Part shown: one piece after another, positions 1 to 11,122 of the stretch | How the letters are laid out: every line of letters starts with the position of its first letter | Numbering within the stretch: the first letter of the stretch is position 1 | Assembly: GCF_040954645.1 (NCBI RefSeq) | Contig: NC_092804.1 | Span: 143,787,108-143,851,107, forward strand | DNA length: 64,000 nt | Direction: 5' to 3' | Source of the DNA: Diabrotica undecimpunctata | Lineage: Eukaryota > Arthropoda > Insecta > Coleoptera > Chrysomelidae | Notes under the pieces: generated by a model | Told to the model about the DNA's origin: nothing | Seen by the model: the letters and a program-made list of their open reading frames with translations, nothing else | The model's database searches: none | Translations under genes and position numbers: made by a program

Positions 1-2463
1 TGAGCCGCCAGATCTCTTAATTACATTTATCACTACTCACAGTCGAATTGTCATAGTCTTAGCTAATGTGTGTTTATTAATATTTTACATACCAACAATC
101 TTAACTACTTGGGTATTTTGATATCTCATCCAATATTAACAAATGAAGGTTCAATCTACATTATAATGTATTTTTTGTTCGAGAAATTATTTTTGGTTTA
201 ATATTTTAATAACGTCACCTAATTTTTGGTGCAATTAATGTTTGACTCAAAGAATCAAAAATAACTCACAAATTAAAGCAATTAGGTGTAGGGAATGCGT
301 AAGAAATAATAAAGTAAAGTTTTGGGCTAATCCTGTATACAGAAATTAAATATTTCGCTATAGTAATCTATATTAAAAATAGTTTGATCATAAATAGATT
401 TATGATCAAACGATTGATAATGTGTTAATTTTGCTATTAATAAAAAAAACGTAATTATCTTTTAAACTACCTCGTATAACATTGCAAAAACTTGTATTGC
501 AAAAACGAAAACATAGAGAAGCGCCCCAAAACATAAAAATAATAAAGTAAAAATATACAAGATGTTCCATCCAAAAAGATATGTTTCATCATACAATGTT
601 TTTTGTATTTTTAAAATTTAAATGATATTTTTAAAATTGAATAAAGTAATTTTATAATCTTTTTATTATTTATATTTTAACCATTATATTAAAATATTTC
701 ATAACTTATTGTGTTTGCTCCTAACGCCACCAGCTAACGTATTAACAAGCACATGTTGTTGACTTCTGACATACCTGTCAAATTTGAACGAAATAATATA
801 ATAATATAATAAAATATAAATAAATATCATTTGTTAGTAAATTTAATTATTATATTAACTAAATAAGATGTTTAAAAATAATAATTGTATTTATATGAAA
901 TTATTTTAAAGCGAGAATTATTATAAAAATTTAAACAGATGATTCAATATTATTATTAATTGGATGACATTTATGACTTTTAAATTTTGACAATCGTTAC
1001 GAATCGAATCTTTTATTGACATAAGTATATTCTTTTAATTTTTCACTTCTCATTTAATGACTGTATTTTGTTAGTTATTTTACATGCAGTTTTTAATTTA
1101 AACCTGCATAGAGTAAATATATGATGACTAGAAGCGAATTGATCGAGAGTAGTGAATCGATCTGAAGAACCACTATTTCGTGACGCTACCCGTGACTCCG
1201 TCTCGTGGCGCTAGTTTCGTGACCATCGCCTTAAAATTTTACTATAGAGACAAAAGTAATACAACGCCAGTATAGAAGCTTCACTTAACAAACCTGGACC
1301 AAACAAAGGAAATTAAAAATTAGTCCCTGCTGGCAAGGATTGCGCCGTGATGTTTCAGAGTATCAATAAACCTTGAATAATATAAAAATAATGCGCCTTG
1401 TATATACCCTTTCACTTAAAATTCTTGTTTATTAATACAATATCACATATTTATACAGTATTTATTAATTGTAAATTGTTATTTTACATCTTATATATCT
1501 TGCATGTTTTATTACAACTGTTCAAGTTTATTCCCATAGCGCAGAAATGGCATAACGATATATGTAAGATATAAATATAAAAAACAAATTTAGGAATAGC
1601 ATTTTTTAATTCTAATAATTAAAATTTTTGAATGTTTTTATGTATAAGTAAACTTTGCATGATTAAATGGTAGAGGGTAGACTTAATTTATATTTTTACA
1701 TATATCATACGAAATTGTTATATTTAACATTGTATAGCTTTTAACATTAACTTTATTTGAGCTGTAATGTTAGGTAATCTACTACAAATTATTAGAAATT
1801 TACAACGGGTGTTCAATGGAAACACATATAGTAGCTTTAAGGTATACTCTATGCTAAAAAAAGTTGAAAATTATAATCCATTATAATTAAATGTATGAGA
1901 TGATATCCCCATTATTTAGTCAATCTATAAATTCCTGCTGATAAAGTATTTCCAGTAGTTTGTGGAACCAGATCTTAGTAGCAATTTCGAAGGTGTCTGA
2001 AAATTGCTCAGTATGTTAAGGTTATTTAAAGACCAAAATTAGTTCCTTCGATGCGGATATCATATTTTTTCTGCCGAAGATTTTGATATTTTTTGTTCCG
2101 TTGGGATTTTAGTTCGTATTGAAAATGCCAAGAGATCTCTGGAAATAATTAAGTAATTAAAAATTACCTCTTTGTTGATAGAAGTTCTTTTATTACTGGA
2201 AACCGTTCGTTCTACATCGGACGTACAGCAGCTAATAGGCTTACTGTACATCTATCGAGACTTCAGCCGATCTGCTATATATAAGCTCTCCACCAATATC
2301 CGATGTACCTTTTATTTGGTCCCGGTATGCTAAAGGCTCTTGTATTAAGGTGACGTTGAATTCTAGTACCCTGCTTGGTGGCCTCTCTGTTCGTTCCCAC
2401 TACATTTTTATTTATGGATTCAGAAAAGTCATTCTTGATCCTGTCCGTCCCTTTTGGGACGGA

Positions 2464-2517
2464 ATTACAGCATTTCATGCACTATCCATCTGCTGATAGT
2501 GCATCAAATGCTGTAAT
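2464..2517. repeat. 23-bp inverted repeat hairpin
   Basis: The left arm (2464-2486) and right arm (2495-2517) are complementary at 22 of 23 positions, around an 8-base loop. No transposase or target duplication was found. It could be a fold-back remnant or a structured RNA. The hairpin itself is seen directly; its role is unknown. Confidence 0.8.
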
Positions 2518-2861
2518 GAGAATGATGAACGCAAATTCTGTTTGTTAGTAAGCAGGAGGGAATCTAGAGGGCCTTAACTTTTTGGTAACCACAACTTTGT
2601 ATTATGGAACAGACAGTGACTACCCTAACATTTAATATCTCAGATACATTTTTCAACTTTGGTGTCAAGTATAAATAAAGGTACGCCCTACATTATATGC
2701 CATACTTGCAGAACTTCATCGCGGTTTTTCTGATATGAACGAGCCCTCCCGGCATAGCTTCGAATGCCGAAAGTTGGCTAAGAAAACCTGGGTGTCGTCT
2801 GATATCCTCTGTTGAGTAGTTCTTAGCTTTCACTCGGTCCGACTCACCTTTAATAATTAAC

Positions 2862-2909
2862 GACCATGACCGAGCGTGAAGAGCTCTTCCACCACCACAA
2901 GTTGTCACA
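2862..2909. repeat. Dispersed repeat segment (copy 1; copy 2 at 16428-16474)
   Basis: This segment aligns with 16428-16474 in the same orientation. Both read roughly GACCATaACCGAGyrTGAAG, then a variable CTTCCACC-like stretch, then CAAGkTGTCAC. Both sit in locally GC-richer sequence. They are probably pieces of one unidentified transposable element. On the - strand copy 1 lies in a 71-codon open frame (2693-2908) that I do not recognise. Confidence 0.5.
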
Positions 2910-3146
2910 GCTCACGAAGGGGAGAGGTTCACTTACTCACATTTTCATGTGATGCAACAACGCGTTAGCCAGAAAGGGCCACATAATTAGTTAATTATTT
3001 TCCTTGTCAAAATGGTCTGCGCCATTAAATCATTGCAGTTTACAATAACTAGTTATCATATTTATCTTTCATTCTGCTATTTATATCTATAATTGTTATA
3101 ATATGTACGTTGACTGACAACTATCAGATGCCAAAAACTGAAAACC

Positions 3147-3358
3147 GAGAAAGTGCAATTGTCCAGGGTTGGCTAGGATAATGCTCAATACATTTGGGTA
3201 TTATTAACTCGAGCCCTACGACGTAGAAGTATCACCAAAGGCCATAATGCACTTTGTAAAAGGCTGGGTGCAACTTTAAATTGACCTGTTAAGTCGAGCG
3301 GAAGGATGGTTAAGCACCCACTTATATTAAACGTAACCTAGCTGAAAACCAGCATGTC
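3147..3358 (+). mobile_element. 3' tail of a non-LTR retrotransposon (same family as 42060-42590)
   Basis: The segment resembles the end of the RNase H-bearing LINE copy at 42060-42590. Both contain a stretch like AAAGGCTGGG, then GGTGGTTAAGCAyCCAC, then an AACsTAACC-like end. The reading frame is destroyed. It is the 3' end of a heavily 5'-truncated copy in + orientation. The family assignment rests on that second copy. Confidence 0.55.
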
Positions 3359-4105
3359 CGTTAAAAATACTTAAAGAGAACCAAATGCTAAATTTATGTT
3401 AACTATTACTTTACACGAGTAAATAAAACATTCGAATAAATTGGATTGTTTTGAATACATAGCCCTTTTACCCTGATTACATAAGTTTCCATTGAACAAC
3501 CTTAGTAGAACTTGTGAATAGGTCTAGTTTTTAGTGATCTTTTATTCGCATCTGCCTTGTTGAATACTGATTTTTCAAGCATGTAAGCTTACATTTTCTT
3601 AAAGTAGAAGATTAGGAAAGATGAACATTTATTTTTTCCAAAAAATCGGAACAACTGTCAAATGTCAATTTGAAAAAGATAGAAACTTATATGCAAAGAA
3701 AAGAAAATCATTATGAACTTATCAAATTTAACGCGTGCCTTTCAATAAAACTATCTCCGTCAGAAAAAAAATAATTGGTTAAAGTATTAGGACAAACCTA
3801 CATGACATGATCTCGTGAATTTTGAGGTTTCATGTTACTGGGGAGTTCATAAACAAACTATATTTAAATTTAGGTGACATAGAAAATTTTCATTAGGTCC
3901 TTAAATTCGTTTAGAAACTGCAAGAATTTGATTGATTCGAACTTTAGTGGGGCATTCTTCTTTTCTTGCCTCTGTGCCAGTTTTGTCATTTGCCTCTATT
4001 CAGACCTTTTCTGAGTTCTTCATTTCGCTTGCGTTCATCGATATCATATCGTCCTCTATGCTATCTACCAACGCATTCCTCTCTTTAGTTTCCTGTCGAT
4101 TTCTA
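3359..4105. other. No recognisable feature
   Basis: A+T-rich sequence. The only open frame of note (3932-4114, + strand, 60 codons) is a low-complexity Ser/Phe/Leu reading with no family resemblance and no splice context. I treat it as chance. Confidence 0.5.
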
Positions 4106-4395
4106 AGTAGATAATAACCCACTTAAGCGCATTTTGACCTCCGCAGCTTGAACCTTACGCGCATCGATGTCACGTTTATGTCAAATGTCACGTCACGTTA
4201 CGTTCTAACGTGACATTTTTAGCTGAGCTGAGCACCATCAGAGACGAGCTGAACACTATCAGAGCGCTGACAATACGTGACATTTGACACAAAAAGTGAC
4301 ATAATACGTGACATCGGTCGCCAATGCACGAACCGGATGCGCGTAAGGTTCAAGCCGTGGAGGTCAAAGTGCGCTCAAGTGGCTTATTATCTACT
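4106..4395. mobile_element. MITE, 290 bp, TIRs and 6-bp target duplication TTTCTA
   Basis: The ends form a terminal inverted repeat: AGTAGATAATA at 4106 and TATTATCTACT ending at 4395. About 60 bp of each arm are complementary with roughly eight mismatches. Further complementarity runs inward through the GTCACGT and TGACATTTGACA repeats. The hexamer TTTCTA lies immediately outside both ends (4100-4105 and 4396-4401). There is no coding capacity, so this is a non-autonomous DNA transposon. Its superfamily is not assigned. Confidence 0.85.
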
Positions 4396-5044
4396 TTTCT
4401 ATTTTGACAAGTTTTCATTGTTAATATTTTTTTATACATATTTCTATCATCTCATTATACATCAATACTGCACCATATAATTTTGATTATCGTTGAGATT
4501 TTATATTCGTTTTGTGTGAAACTTAAACTTGTGCCTTAACACTTGTAATTCCATTAATACAGAATATTATCTGCATTCTACACCACATTCCTTAGGACGT
4601 AGTTTTAATATCCCATTTTCTGTGTTATAGAGTGAAAATGTTTACACGATGGTATAATCTTGGAATGTCCATCGGTCAATAAGATTAAATTTTTAGTAAA
4701 AAATTTGTATTTTTGTAAAATCATTTGATAATTATAATTTCAAAATATATTAGCATACCAACAGTTATAGGTGTGATGAAAAAGATTTTGTGAAAAAAGC
4801 ATAAGCTTATGTCTCTGTTTGTAATTATTTTATATTGTGAAACGTTGTTGAGTCGCCAGTATGTTTTTTTCCACACCACTGTTTTTCCACTTGTACATAT
4901 TTTCTTCTACCTTCGCATCAAAACAGCTATTTAAACACATGGTGTCGTACTGAGATGCTGTTAAATGCGCACTACCTCCCAATCCCGCTTAACATCTAAA
5001 ATACAATAATTTCTATATTTTAATCAGTTCTTTATTAACTTCAG

Positions 5045-5279
5045 TTGGATCAACCAAACAATATTTCTTACGTTGACCAGTCAACGGGTGCTCAACAAAC
5101 GACGCAGCCACACTCACCTTCGAACATACCAAATGCCAGCCCAAATAATAACATAGAAGTGAGTACGGACGCGGGTTATTATAGTACATCACCGCAACAA
5201 TTAGTATATCCGTCGCCCTCGCCTGGATTAAGAACAACGCCAAATACTCCTACAAGTCTGCCTGAAATCATACTCACAG
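5045..5279 (+). CDS. CRTC: CRTC, penultimate coding exon
   Basis: CREB-regulated transcription coactivators bind CREB in the nucleus and are held in the cytoplasm when phosphorylated by SIK/AMPK-type kinases. This exon follows an AG acceptor (5043-5044) and ends at ACAG|GTAATT. An in-frame TAA at 5036-5038 means the frame cannot extend upstream without splicing. It encodes a Ser/Pro/Asn/Gln-rich low-complexity stretch, typical of the middle and transactivation part of CRTCs. It closes with LPEIILT, matching the conserved motif just before the C-terminal region of the family. The donor is phase 1, so the split codon GAT (Asp) continues in the exon at 7761. The N-terminal CREB-binding domain is not visible and should lie upstream of the window or in exons I could not find. 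Confidence 0.85.
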
Positions 5280-7760
5280 GTAATTTATTTATTAATTAAA
5301 ATATTAATATGTTTTAGAGTTATTGTATTTTTATTGTTTAATATATTAATTAATGAATTGTACTGTTTATTATAATCGTTCAATAACAATGCACCAAAAA
5401 TTACTTATTTGATTTAAAATATACCGACCAGACAGCATACATAATAGATACATCGACACACGACATCGCTTTTCGGCAAGATGTTAACCTATAGTGTGAT
5501 TCTTAATGGTTGACAGCACTTTACTCTCATTATATACACTGCCGAGCACAAAATTAGGTTCACTCCGTATTTTGAATCTATTTTAGAAATTGTTATTCTT
5601 TTTTAACGTTTTTCGGTTGTAGCATAATTTACTAATGGGTTGATTAAAGAAAACAACGTTTTTGTCCTTCAAAGTTTATTGAAAGTAATGAGAATAAAAA
5701 ATGTTCTTTTGATGTAGAATTGATATTGAAAAGGGACAAGTTTAATTTGATTTGCTTTTTGTTGAAAAAGAAATTTTTCTTCTGGTAGTGATAATAGCTT
5801 GCAAACGACGCGAAGAGGCGTGTTTTGGATAAGATTTTGGATTACATTCTGCGGAAGATTGTTCCATTCGTTCAGCAATATGTCGCGAAGCTCTCTTAAA
5901 TTTCTGGGAGCCGGCACAAGACTCCTTAACGGCTCTTCATCTCATCATTTCATTTCTGGACTACAAGCAGGCCAAACAAATCGTGTGATTTGAACCTTGT
6001 CAAGATACTCCGTAACTATCCAAGCAATGTGGGCCGTACATTATCATGCATAATCGTTGCGTCGTCTCCAAGAATAATCTCCTTCTTCCAGAACATATGT
6101 CCTAAAGACCTAAAGATCTTCTAGAGCCTATGAAACTATGCGCAGTCAATGTCCCATTCTTGTTAAAGACTAACTCACACGTGCGAGCGTCAAACGATAT
6201 GCGTCCCTATGCCATAATTGACCCTCCACCAAATGGAAGTCGCTCGGCAGTACATGCTTGAACATATCTCTCGCCTGGACGTCGCCACACTCTTACACTT
6301 TTGTCTGTGTAAGGGAAATTTCGAAGGGAAACTGCGTGACCGCTCGGTTTCTCAAAGCACTAGAAACGACAAAGCGATCATCTCTAGCTGTTGTAATTCT
6401 GGCTTAATCTGAACCAGGTCTTCGAGTAAGCAGATCGGTCTCTTCGTACCGTGTAGCAACACAAGCGCTGGATATGTTTGAGGCACACAAAATGAATGAG
6501 GTTGCGTTGCTCAGAATCGGGAGAGATGTGGGTGTCGTTATTTAGATCATTCTTACTTGTTCAGAAACAAAAGAAAAACGGAAAAGAAGAAAAATTAGGT
6601 AGATAATAGCTTCTAGAGCTAAACCTGGGTAAAACATGGGTAAACAACGCAAAGAAAACAGGTTATCAGAAATTTGCCAAAAAGGAGAGAAAATAAGTTA
6701 TAAAAAAAATGGCAAAATGGAGGGCGCCATTTTGTCTTTTTTATGGGAAACAAAGAAACCTCAAAACCAATATACCTATATAAACAAATACAATAAACAA
6801 TAATTAAAATACATCATAGACAAATAAAAGATTTATCACACTTACCTCGTATGTTAGCTTAGCAAGCATGTTATCAAATATTTATTCGTGTTTCGAAAGA
6901 AAAGAAAATTGTTGAGAAATGAAAAACAATATAAAATTGTGCATTTTACTTTAAGTCTTACAAACATCAATGTCATCAACAAATCTTTGGACATCGTTAT
7001 ATAAAGTATAATAAAAACTTCTCACAATGACCTGGTAAACAGAAGATGTCAAAATTAAATGTTATTTTAAAAAAATTAAAATTGAAAATTTACCAGAACC
7101 ATTATTATATCATGATATATGTAGTTTTTAGTTCTTAATCTATATACAAAAATATAGTGTTGTATAAAAAAAATAAAACAATGATCAACAAATATTTACG
7201 GAATGTACCCCTTTAAAACACTATCACTGTACTAACACTATGACTTCATTTTTTCTAATTTACCATGTTTCGCCACATTGGGTTAATTAACACCTATTAA
7301 TGATAAAGAGGTTAATATAATAATAAAGAGGATAAGAGGTTTAAAACTTTCAATAAATTAACATTTTTCAAAAAATTGAGTTGATAAAGAAAGAAATATC
7401 ATTAATTTCAAAATATTATGTCGGGGTGTCTGTCTAATGATGTGCCACATATCATTATGATGTATATTAAGGGATTGTGGAACTTAAAGGAAGGGGATTG
7501 GAAAATGACAAAAGTCTGTGTCTTTTAGAATAAAAGTCGACGTGCTTCAGCGTTTTTAGAAATCTAATGAGTATTGCCAAATATTAGGGTGAACCGTTTT
7601 TAGAGGCAACTCTGTATAAACAATAGACTTACATTGCAATAACTTGACAATGATTATCTATTTTCTGCGTTCGTTATATATGAAATATTATTTATACTAT
7701 GAATTAGACCGTTAATTTTAAATGTTTGCTATAAATATTACATATTATCTTTGTTTTTAG
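5280..7760 (+). other. Last CRTC intron (about 2.5 kb)
   Basis: It is bounded by donor GTAATT at 5280 and acceptor TTTTTAG ending at 7760. The only feature recognised inside is the decayed, reverse-oriented Tc1 copy at 5537-6465. The remainder (about 6470-7740) is A+T-rich with no frames of interest. Confidence 0.75.
5537..6465 (-). mobile_element. Truncated Tc1-like transposon, inverted, inside a CRTC intron
   Basis: On the - strand this reads as the 3' two-thirds of the element at 30210-31728. It begins at one TIR (CACTGCCGAGC... at 5537, preceded by TA) and contains the C-terminal transposase frame (5669-5917, with the LRELRDILLNEWNNLPQNVIQ-like segment). It then runs through the catalytic-domain region, now full of stops and indels, to about 6465. 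The opposite TIR and the 5' coding end are missing. It is clearly dead, but it is useful as a reference for the indels in the 30-kb copy. Confidence 0.85.
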
Positions 7761-7933
7761 ATTTTTCAGGTGACGATGGATCTAGGCAGTTGCCGTCAGA
7801 CTTTTTCTCGGACGAATCGTTAAAAGAAGGTTTAGGAACGTTGGATTTTGATGAATTCCAGATACTAACAAACCCATCAATAGGCATATCTGAAATTGTC
7901 GAAGATAATTTTAGGTTAGACCATCGCTCATAA
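7761..7933 (+). CDS. CRTC: CRTC, last coding exon
   Basis: Acceptor TTTTTAG ends at 7760. The first two bases (AT) complete the Asp codon begun by the exon ending at 5279, giving ...IILTDFSGDD. The frame reads FFSDESLKEGLGTLDFDEF, then QILTNPS, then VEDNFRLDHRS and a TAA stop at 7931-7933. An acidic Leu/Phe-rich helix followed by a conserved (E/D)DxFRxDR end is how I know CRTC C termini; this region is the transactivation domain. The exact phase match across a 2.5-kb intron supports the joining. No clear AATAAA signal was picked out downstream. Confidence 0.88.
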
Positions 7934-8958
7934 TGTGAAAACGGTAAATATAAAAAATAGATGCGGAGAAGCTATGGCGGGTCAGATTGGAATGATAACT
8001 TTTACTTTTAACCAATAATGTGGTAATTACTTTCAAAAAAGTTGTGGGCATGACCATTATTATGGCATTAGAGTTTATTTATTTTCTTGATCATTCCATT
8101 ACGTTTGTGCTGAATTTTTCTAACTAAGAGCCCTGATTGTCGCTGTATGCTACGTTATGTGCCCTTCTAAAATCATTTCACCATAGATTATAAAAGATTT
8201 AAGGAAATAATTCTTGGGGTATTATATTCGATAATCAATAATTCATCACGAACTTTTCGTTGCACTGACACATAGTTGGGTTAATGTTGTTCCAATCCAC
8301 TGGCGCAAGTTACCAAGCTTTCTTTGTTCCTTATAATATGCCAAAGGTATTCCAACTTTCGACTTTTTCTTGTAGATAGTAGTTCGCGTTTACTATTCAT
8401 TCATCTGAAAACTTCCTATATATTATTACTATTAGTTGGTATTTCGATCCATATACGGATTTTGCGATTTCTTCTGCTTATGCATATTTCACTTGCTTGC
8501 ATTCTCTCCTTTATACTATCTGACATGATTCACGCCTCAACATCAGTAACATTGTAACTATAACATGGGACTAGGCATTTCTTACGTTGTAAACTTAGAT
8601 CTTTGCTACACATTAAATTCTTCATATTGAAAAATGGCGCTCTGGTTCTTTCTATTCTTCATTTTATTTTTTAATGACGTGCGACGTGCTTATAACCATT
8701 GCAATTTATGCAAAGGACTTCGTCCTTTTTATTTAACGTTAGTCCCGTGCTTTTCGATCACTTCTGTAATTTCGTTGTTTACACATGGTAGAAGAAGATG
8801 TAGGAAAGAAGGGAAAATGGTTAGATAGTACCAATATTCAGAAAAGAAGCAAAGAATTAAACCAAATCTACAGTGTTGTTAACCCTTTCACGGGCACGTC
8901 GGTTACGAACCTGAGCGCCTAAGAGTTTTCGTCGTGTGTGATCGACTTTCAGAACCAA
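7934..8958 (+). other. CRTC 3' flank / probable 3' UTR, nothing else seen
   Basis: The first part presumably holds the 3' untranslated region. The open frames at 8324-8557 and 8634-8828 are hydrophobic, low-complexity readings of T-rich sequence with no family resemblance. Confidence 0.45.
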
Positions 8959-9632
8959 TATTTTGTTTATATGGGATTAATCCACAAATGATTGTAATGA
9001 CAATTACGTTTTTAACTAACTAATGTTTGACGTTTCGATTTCCACTCCGGAAATCGATTTCAAAAAAGATTATTTTAAAAATTCTGCGAAAATGTGTAAC
9101 CTACTTAATGAAGAAAAATATATAGCTCAAAACTCATCAGCAGAATGTAGCAGGTTTTGGTTGCCAATACTAAAAGAAGAAGTCAATAACAAGAACATAC
9201 CAACAATAGCGGCTTAATAGGAAGTTAGAGAGACACCATCTACAATCTAAATATAATATGAAACACACAATACAAAAACATATAATCTACGTTAATACAC
9301 TTTACACAAACATATAATACAAAAAGCACACAGAACAGTCAGAATTTGATATTCCGAGGGTAGAAACACCACCCTCCATATTTTTCAACCACAAGCATGC
9401 TGTTGTCTACAAGATCGAGGCCAAGTAAGTCAACCATCAATTTTGAAAAACATAACCTACAAACGACAACCTGTTGGATATACATTTTCGCAGAATTTTT
9501 AAAAGAATCTTTTGTAGAAAACTATTTCCGGAGTGGAAATGTGGAAATCGAAACGTCAACCATTATTTAATTGAAAATATAATTTTGATTAGAATCAATT
9601 GTAGCTTCCCATCCCATATAAAGATAATATTT
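8959..9632. mobile_element. Long inverted-repeat element (arms about 140-170 bp), Penelope-like or fold-back
   Basis: The left arm (about 8959-9098) and right arm (about 9464-9632, reverse complement) share TTTATATGGGAT, TTGACGTTTCGATTTCCA, CTCCGGAAAT and AAAATTCTGCGAAAATGT blocks in the same order. They flank about 365 bp of unremarkable A+T-rich sequence. Inverted terminal repeats of this kind occur in Penelope-like retroelements as well as in fold-back DNA elements. The open frames inside (9023-9217 and 9474-9686) are products of the arms and not believable genes. The arms are directly visible; the class is an inference. Confidence 0.6.
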
Positions 9633-10051
9633 AATAACTGTGACGAACGTGCCACTGAACCTCTAAAAATCCTACGATCAAGCTGAATTTTGCCGAGTAT
9701 GTCAATTTTAAGACGCCAAAAAAATTGCAAAAAGTTTATCACTCTAAAAGCCCCCTCTTAGAGGGGGAAAATGAAAAAAAAATCAATTTGCCAAGAATCT
9801 ATCTATACACCATAGAAAAAAAGATAATTTTGAATCAAAATGTTAATTGTCATTTTTTGTGTAGAATGAACCGTTCGATCGGAAACAACGCTTGAAGATA
9901 TCGGCGATTTTAAATGTCAGTAACGCGCGCGAAATCAATGTTCAATGAAATTTGTACCAGCTCAACGTTAAAAATTCGATGTCTTTTGATCCGAGTTTCC
10001 TATCTACAAAAATCAAGATGCGTTTTAAAGGTAAAGAGTGCAGCTATCGTA
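9633..10051. other. No recognisable feature
   Basis: A+T-rich sequence with two short A/T runs and no believable frame. It ends at the target-site duplication of the next element. Confidence 0.5.
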
Positions 10052-10065
10052 TGCAACTTTTGTAT

Positions 10066-11108
10066 ACTTACTTACTTACTAGCCAACGCCCACCCTTGGC
10101 ATGTTAGCCATTTGGTGGCGCGCTGACCAGTATAGACGAGCCGTTTCTCGTAGGCGATCTTCATCCTCCTCGGGTGGGTCTGTTTTCAGGGCTGGGCACT
10201 CTGGAAGGTGAGCAGCATCCATCTGGGGCTGATCACATAGTGGACAGTTGTCATTTTCGCGGACGCCGATGCGATGTAGATGGGAGGCCAGGTAGTCATG
10301 CCTCGTAGTTGTTCTGAACACGGCTACACTAATGGGTCTCGGCAAGTTGCGAGGGATTGGTGACTCTATTAGGTGGGCCCAAGATTTTCCAGCACCGGCT
10401 TGTATTTGCTGCTCTTTTATCTTCGCTTTGATTCCTCTTCTAATGGTGGACTTTGCTGATGTGTACGATTGGATGCTAGGGGGCTGTGGAAGAGTAATCA
10501 GCCACCCTTTTTCCATCAAGTTCGATAGTTGGACGCGGCAAGATATTGTTTTGGCACAGTCGGTGTATCGATTTGTCGACAGGGCGAGGATTGCGCCTTG
10601 GCAGTCGATGAAAAAGGCAACTTTTTGGGGGTGTTGGAAATTCTCAAGATTTTTTGCAGCTTCGTGTATAGCAGCAATTTCGCCGTCGTAGTTGGTGAGA
10701 GGGGCACCCACAGCTATAGAGCCTTTGAAGAACGTTGAGACGTATCCTGCTCCTGTTCTTCCCGAGTCCGGCATCGAGGATCCATCGCAGTATATGTGGA
10801 TCCACTCATGTGCTGGGTACTTGGTGTGTATCGTCTCTAGGGCGGCTTTCCTTAGGGCAATGTCTGACGATAAGTGCTTCGGGTCGTTATGGTTTGCAAG
10901 CAGTAATTCTGTGTTTGGTAGACAGCGGGCCAGTGTGGTTTGCGCTGGGAAGGGGGCGGCTTCCGACAGGACAATGTGGTATTTTTCCATGATTTGGTTT
11001 GCTACTGTAAGCGGAGTGGTTTGTGTTTTAAGACGTGAGGCTGCTTGTCTATATTCGTCCCATTTTTGTGGAAGTATTTGTCTTTGCCTTTCCCAGAAGG
11101 TTAACGCG
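10066..11108 (-). mobile_element. 5'-truncated non-LTR retrotransposon with 14-bp target-site duplication
   Basis: The 14-mer TGCAACTTTTGTAT occurs at 10052-10065 and again at 11109-11122, directly flanking the segment. On the - strand the insert runs from 11108 to a (TAAG)n-type 3' tail next to 10066. It contains only the C-terminal RNase H and zinc-knuckle part of the polyprotein. A 5'-truncated body, simple-repeat tail and mid-length duplication are the hallmarks of target-primed reverse transcription by an I/Jockey-type LINE. Confidence 0.88.
10079..11108 (-). pseudogene. RNase H domain and zinc knuckle of an I/Jockey-type polyprotein (fragment)
   Basis: One long open frame, read continuously from 11179; the part above 11108 is host flank. 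RNase H acidic residues are visible: Asp in IYCDGSS, Glu in DGEIAAIHEA and Asp in FFIDCQGAI. The C terminus carries CPLC...HLPEC, the CCHC knuckle found at the end of many insect LINE ORF2 proteins. The usual W-P-x-H-x-G-I-x-G-N-E-x-A-D segment is absent: the frame goes from MEKGWLITLP straight to QPPSIQSYTSAK. This looks like an in-frame deletion of the fourth catalytic region. The reverse transcriptase is missing through 5' truncation, so this is not a functional gene. Confidence 0.85.
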
Positions 11109-11122
11109 TGCAACTTTTGTAT

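Larger units (their letters stand above)
1..3146. other. A+T-rich intergenic or upstream intronic DNA, no gene recognised
   Basis: All six frames are broken by frequent stops and I recognise no protein family. Earlier CRTC exons could lie here, because the exon at 5045 starts mid-gene, but I could not identify any. A somewhat GC-richer patch at about 1140-1340 has no convincing frame. Two local structures are listed separately: a hairpin at 2464-2517 and a segment at 2862-2909 that matches one near 16.4 kb. Confidence 0.5.

Noticed and set aside
1140..1340. GC-richer patch as an upstream CRTC exon
   Set aside because: No frame gives CRTC-like sequence and no AG/GT pair brackets an open stretch.
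6218..6412. + strand 64-codon frame in the CRTC intron
   Set aside because: It is the antisense reading of the decayed Tc1 copy.
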